Shown: piece by piece, positions 13,235 through 13,401 of the stretch | Layout: each line of letters starts with the position of its first letter | Position numbering within the stretch: the stretch's first letter is position 1 | From: JBHIEE01 sp046760445 | GTDB taxonomy: Bacteria > Acidobacteriota > Aminicenantia > JdFR-78 | Length of the DNA stretch: 13,401 bases | Assembly (NCBI GenBank): GCA_046760445.1 | Contig: JBHIEE010000082.1 | Span: 1-13,401, forward strand | Direction of reading: 5' to 3' | Made by a program: the position numbers and the translations under genes | The notes under the pieces: model-generated | Database searches by the model: none | What the model was told of the DNA's origin: nothing | What the model saw: the letters and a program-made list of their open reading frames with translations, nothing else

Positions 13235-13264
13235 ATTTTAATGAAATTATCTGGATAGTGTCAA
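13235..13264 (-). promoter_or_regulatory. sigma-70 promoter for the acyl-CoA synthetase
   Basis: On the minus strand, a perfect TTGACA (13264-13259), an 18-bp spacer and TAAAAT (13240-13235) precede the gene. The start site would be near 13228, giving a short leader of about 22 nt that contains GGAGG. No fatty-acid repressor palindrome is evident around it. Confidence 0.72.
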
Positions 13265-13375
13265 GAAAAATTTGGTTTTACAGAAGATTTGAAAGTTAAC
13301 GATTCACCTCCATTACCCTTGCATTTGTTAATTGTCAGGACATAGTAAGGTTATTAATGAGGAAGTGCAAATACT

Positions 13376-13401
13376 ATGAAGATTTGCTATGATAAGAAAC
13401 A
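13376..13401 (+). CDS. possible 5' end of a further gene (partial)
   Basis: An ATG at 13376 opens a frame reading MKICYDKK to the window edge. GAGG (13359-13362) lies 13 nt upstream, a rather long spacing. A weak promoter, TTGCAT (13319-13324) and TAGTAA (13343-13348) with an 18-bp spacer, precedes it. The first residues resemble the MKIxYDKE opening of DUF2283 proteins, but eight residues prove nothing. Confidence 0.3.

Overview
The window is AT-rich bacterial chromosome with housekeeping genes and one envelope-stress/efflux cluster. It suggests a Gram-negative-type bacterium of an uncertain, probably little-cultured lineage. Reasons: LTxxQ (Spy/CpxP-type) proteins with signal or anchor sequences, a MacA-type periplasmic adaptor, sigma-70 promoters close to consensus, purine-rich Shine-Dalgarno sites and several TTG starts. 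AT-rich palindromic repeats of the kind common in candidate-phylum genomes sit between genes. I cannot name the phylum from the sequence.

Layout, left to right. A tRNA-Ala(CGC) (1-72) is followed by a spacer with a long AT-rich inverted repeat, then a Mut7-C ribonuclease-like protein with a zinc ribbon (304-768). Next comes a same-strand cluster: ECF sigma factor (835-1410), zinc-finger anti-sigma factor with one membrane span (1414-1902), two overlapping LTxxQ proteins (2075-2533 membrane-anchored, 2530-3030 secreted), a MacA-like membrane fusion protein (3179-4522), an ABC ATPase (4572-5261) and a MacB-type permease (5629-6849). A candidate ECF promoter precedes the sigma gene. The simplest reading is a regulated envelope or metal/toxic-compound response: a membrane-held anti-sigma factor releases the sigma factor, which turns on periplasmic LTxxQ proteins and a tripartite-type efflux or lipoprotein-moving ABC system. 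No outer-membrane channel gene is in the window.

The second half is core information processing: dnaG primase (6965-8689) behind a textbook promoter, the primary sigma factor rpoD (8870-10516, TTG start), a CAT-anticodon tRNA (10549-10621) whose promoter overlaps the rpoD stop codon, and a coiled-coil zinc-ribbon protein (10644-11372). On the opposite strand lies a long-chain acyl-CoA synthetase (11404-13206) with its own promoter. The right edge may hold the first codons of another plus-strand gene.

The most unusual structure is a repeated leader element. Related sequences containing GGRTTTTCAAA followed by GAAAAGG lie directly before the ribosome-binding sites of three genes of different function: the first LTxxQ gene, the MacB-type permease and rpoD. 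Two copies also share an upstream palindrome and a possible hairpin whose right arm could pair with alternative partners. A second version of the motif lies at the upstream edge of the same three spacers, so each spacer is bounded by direct repeats. In one spacer a 58-codon open frame runs from the anti-sigma stop (ATGA overlap) to the next start (TAATG overlap). The spacer splitting the ABC ATPase from its permease also carries a nested palindromic element with four CTGCAG sites in 60 bp.
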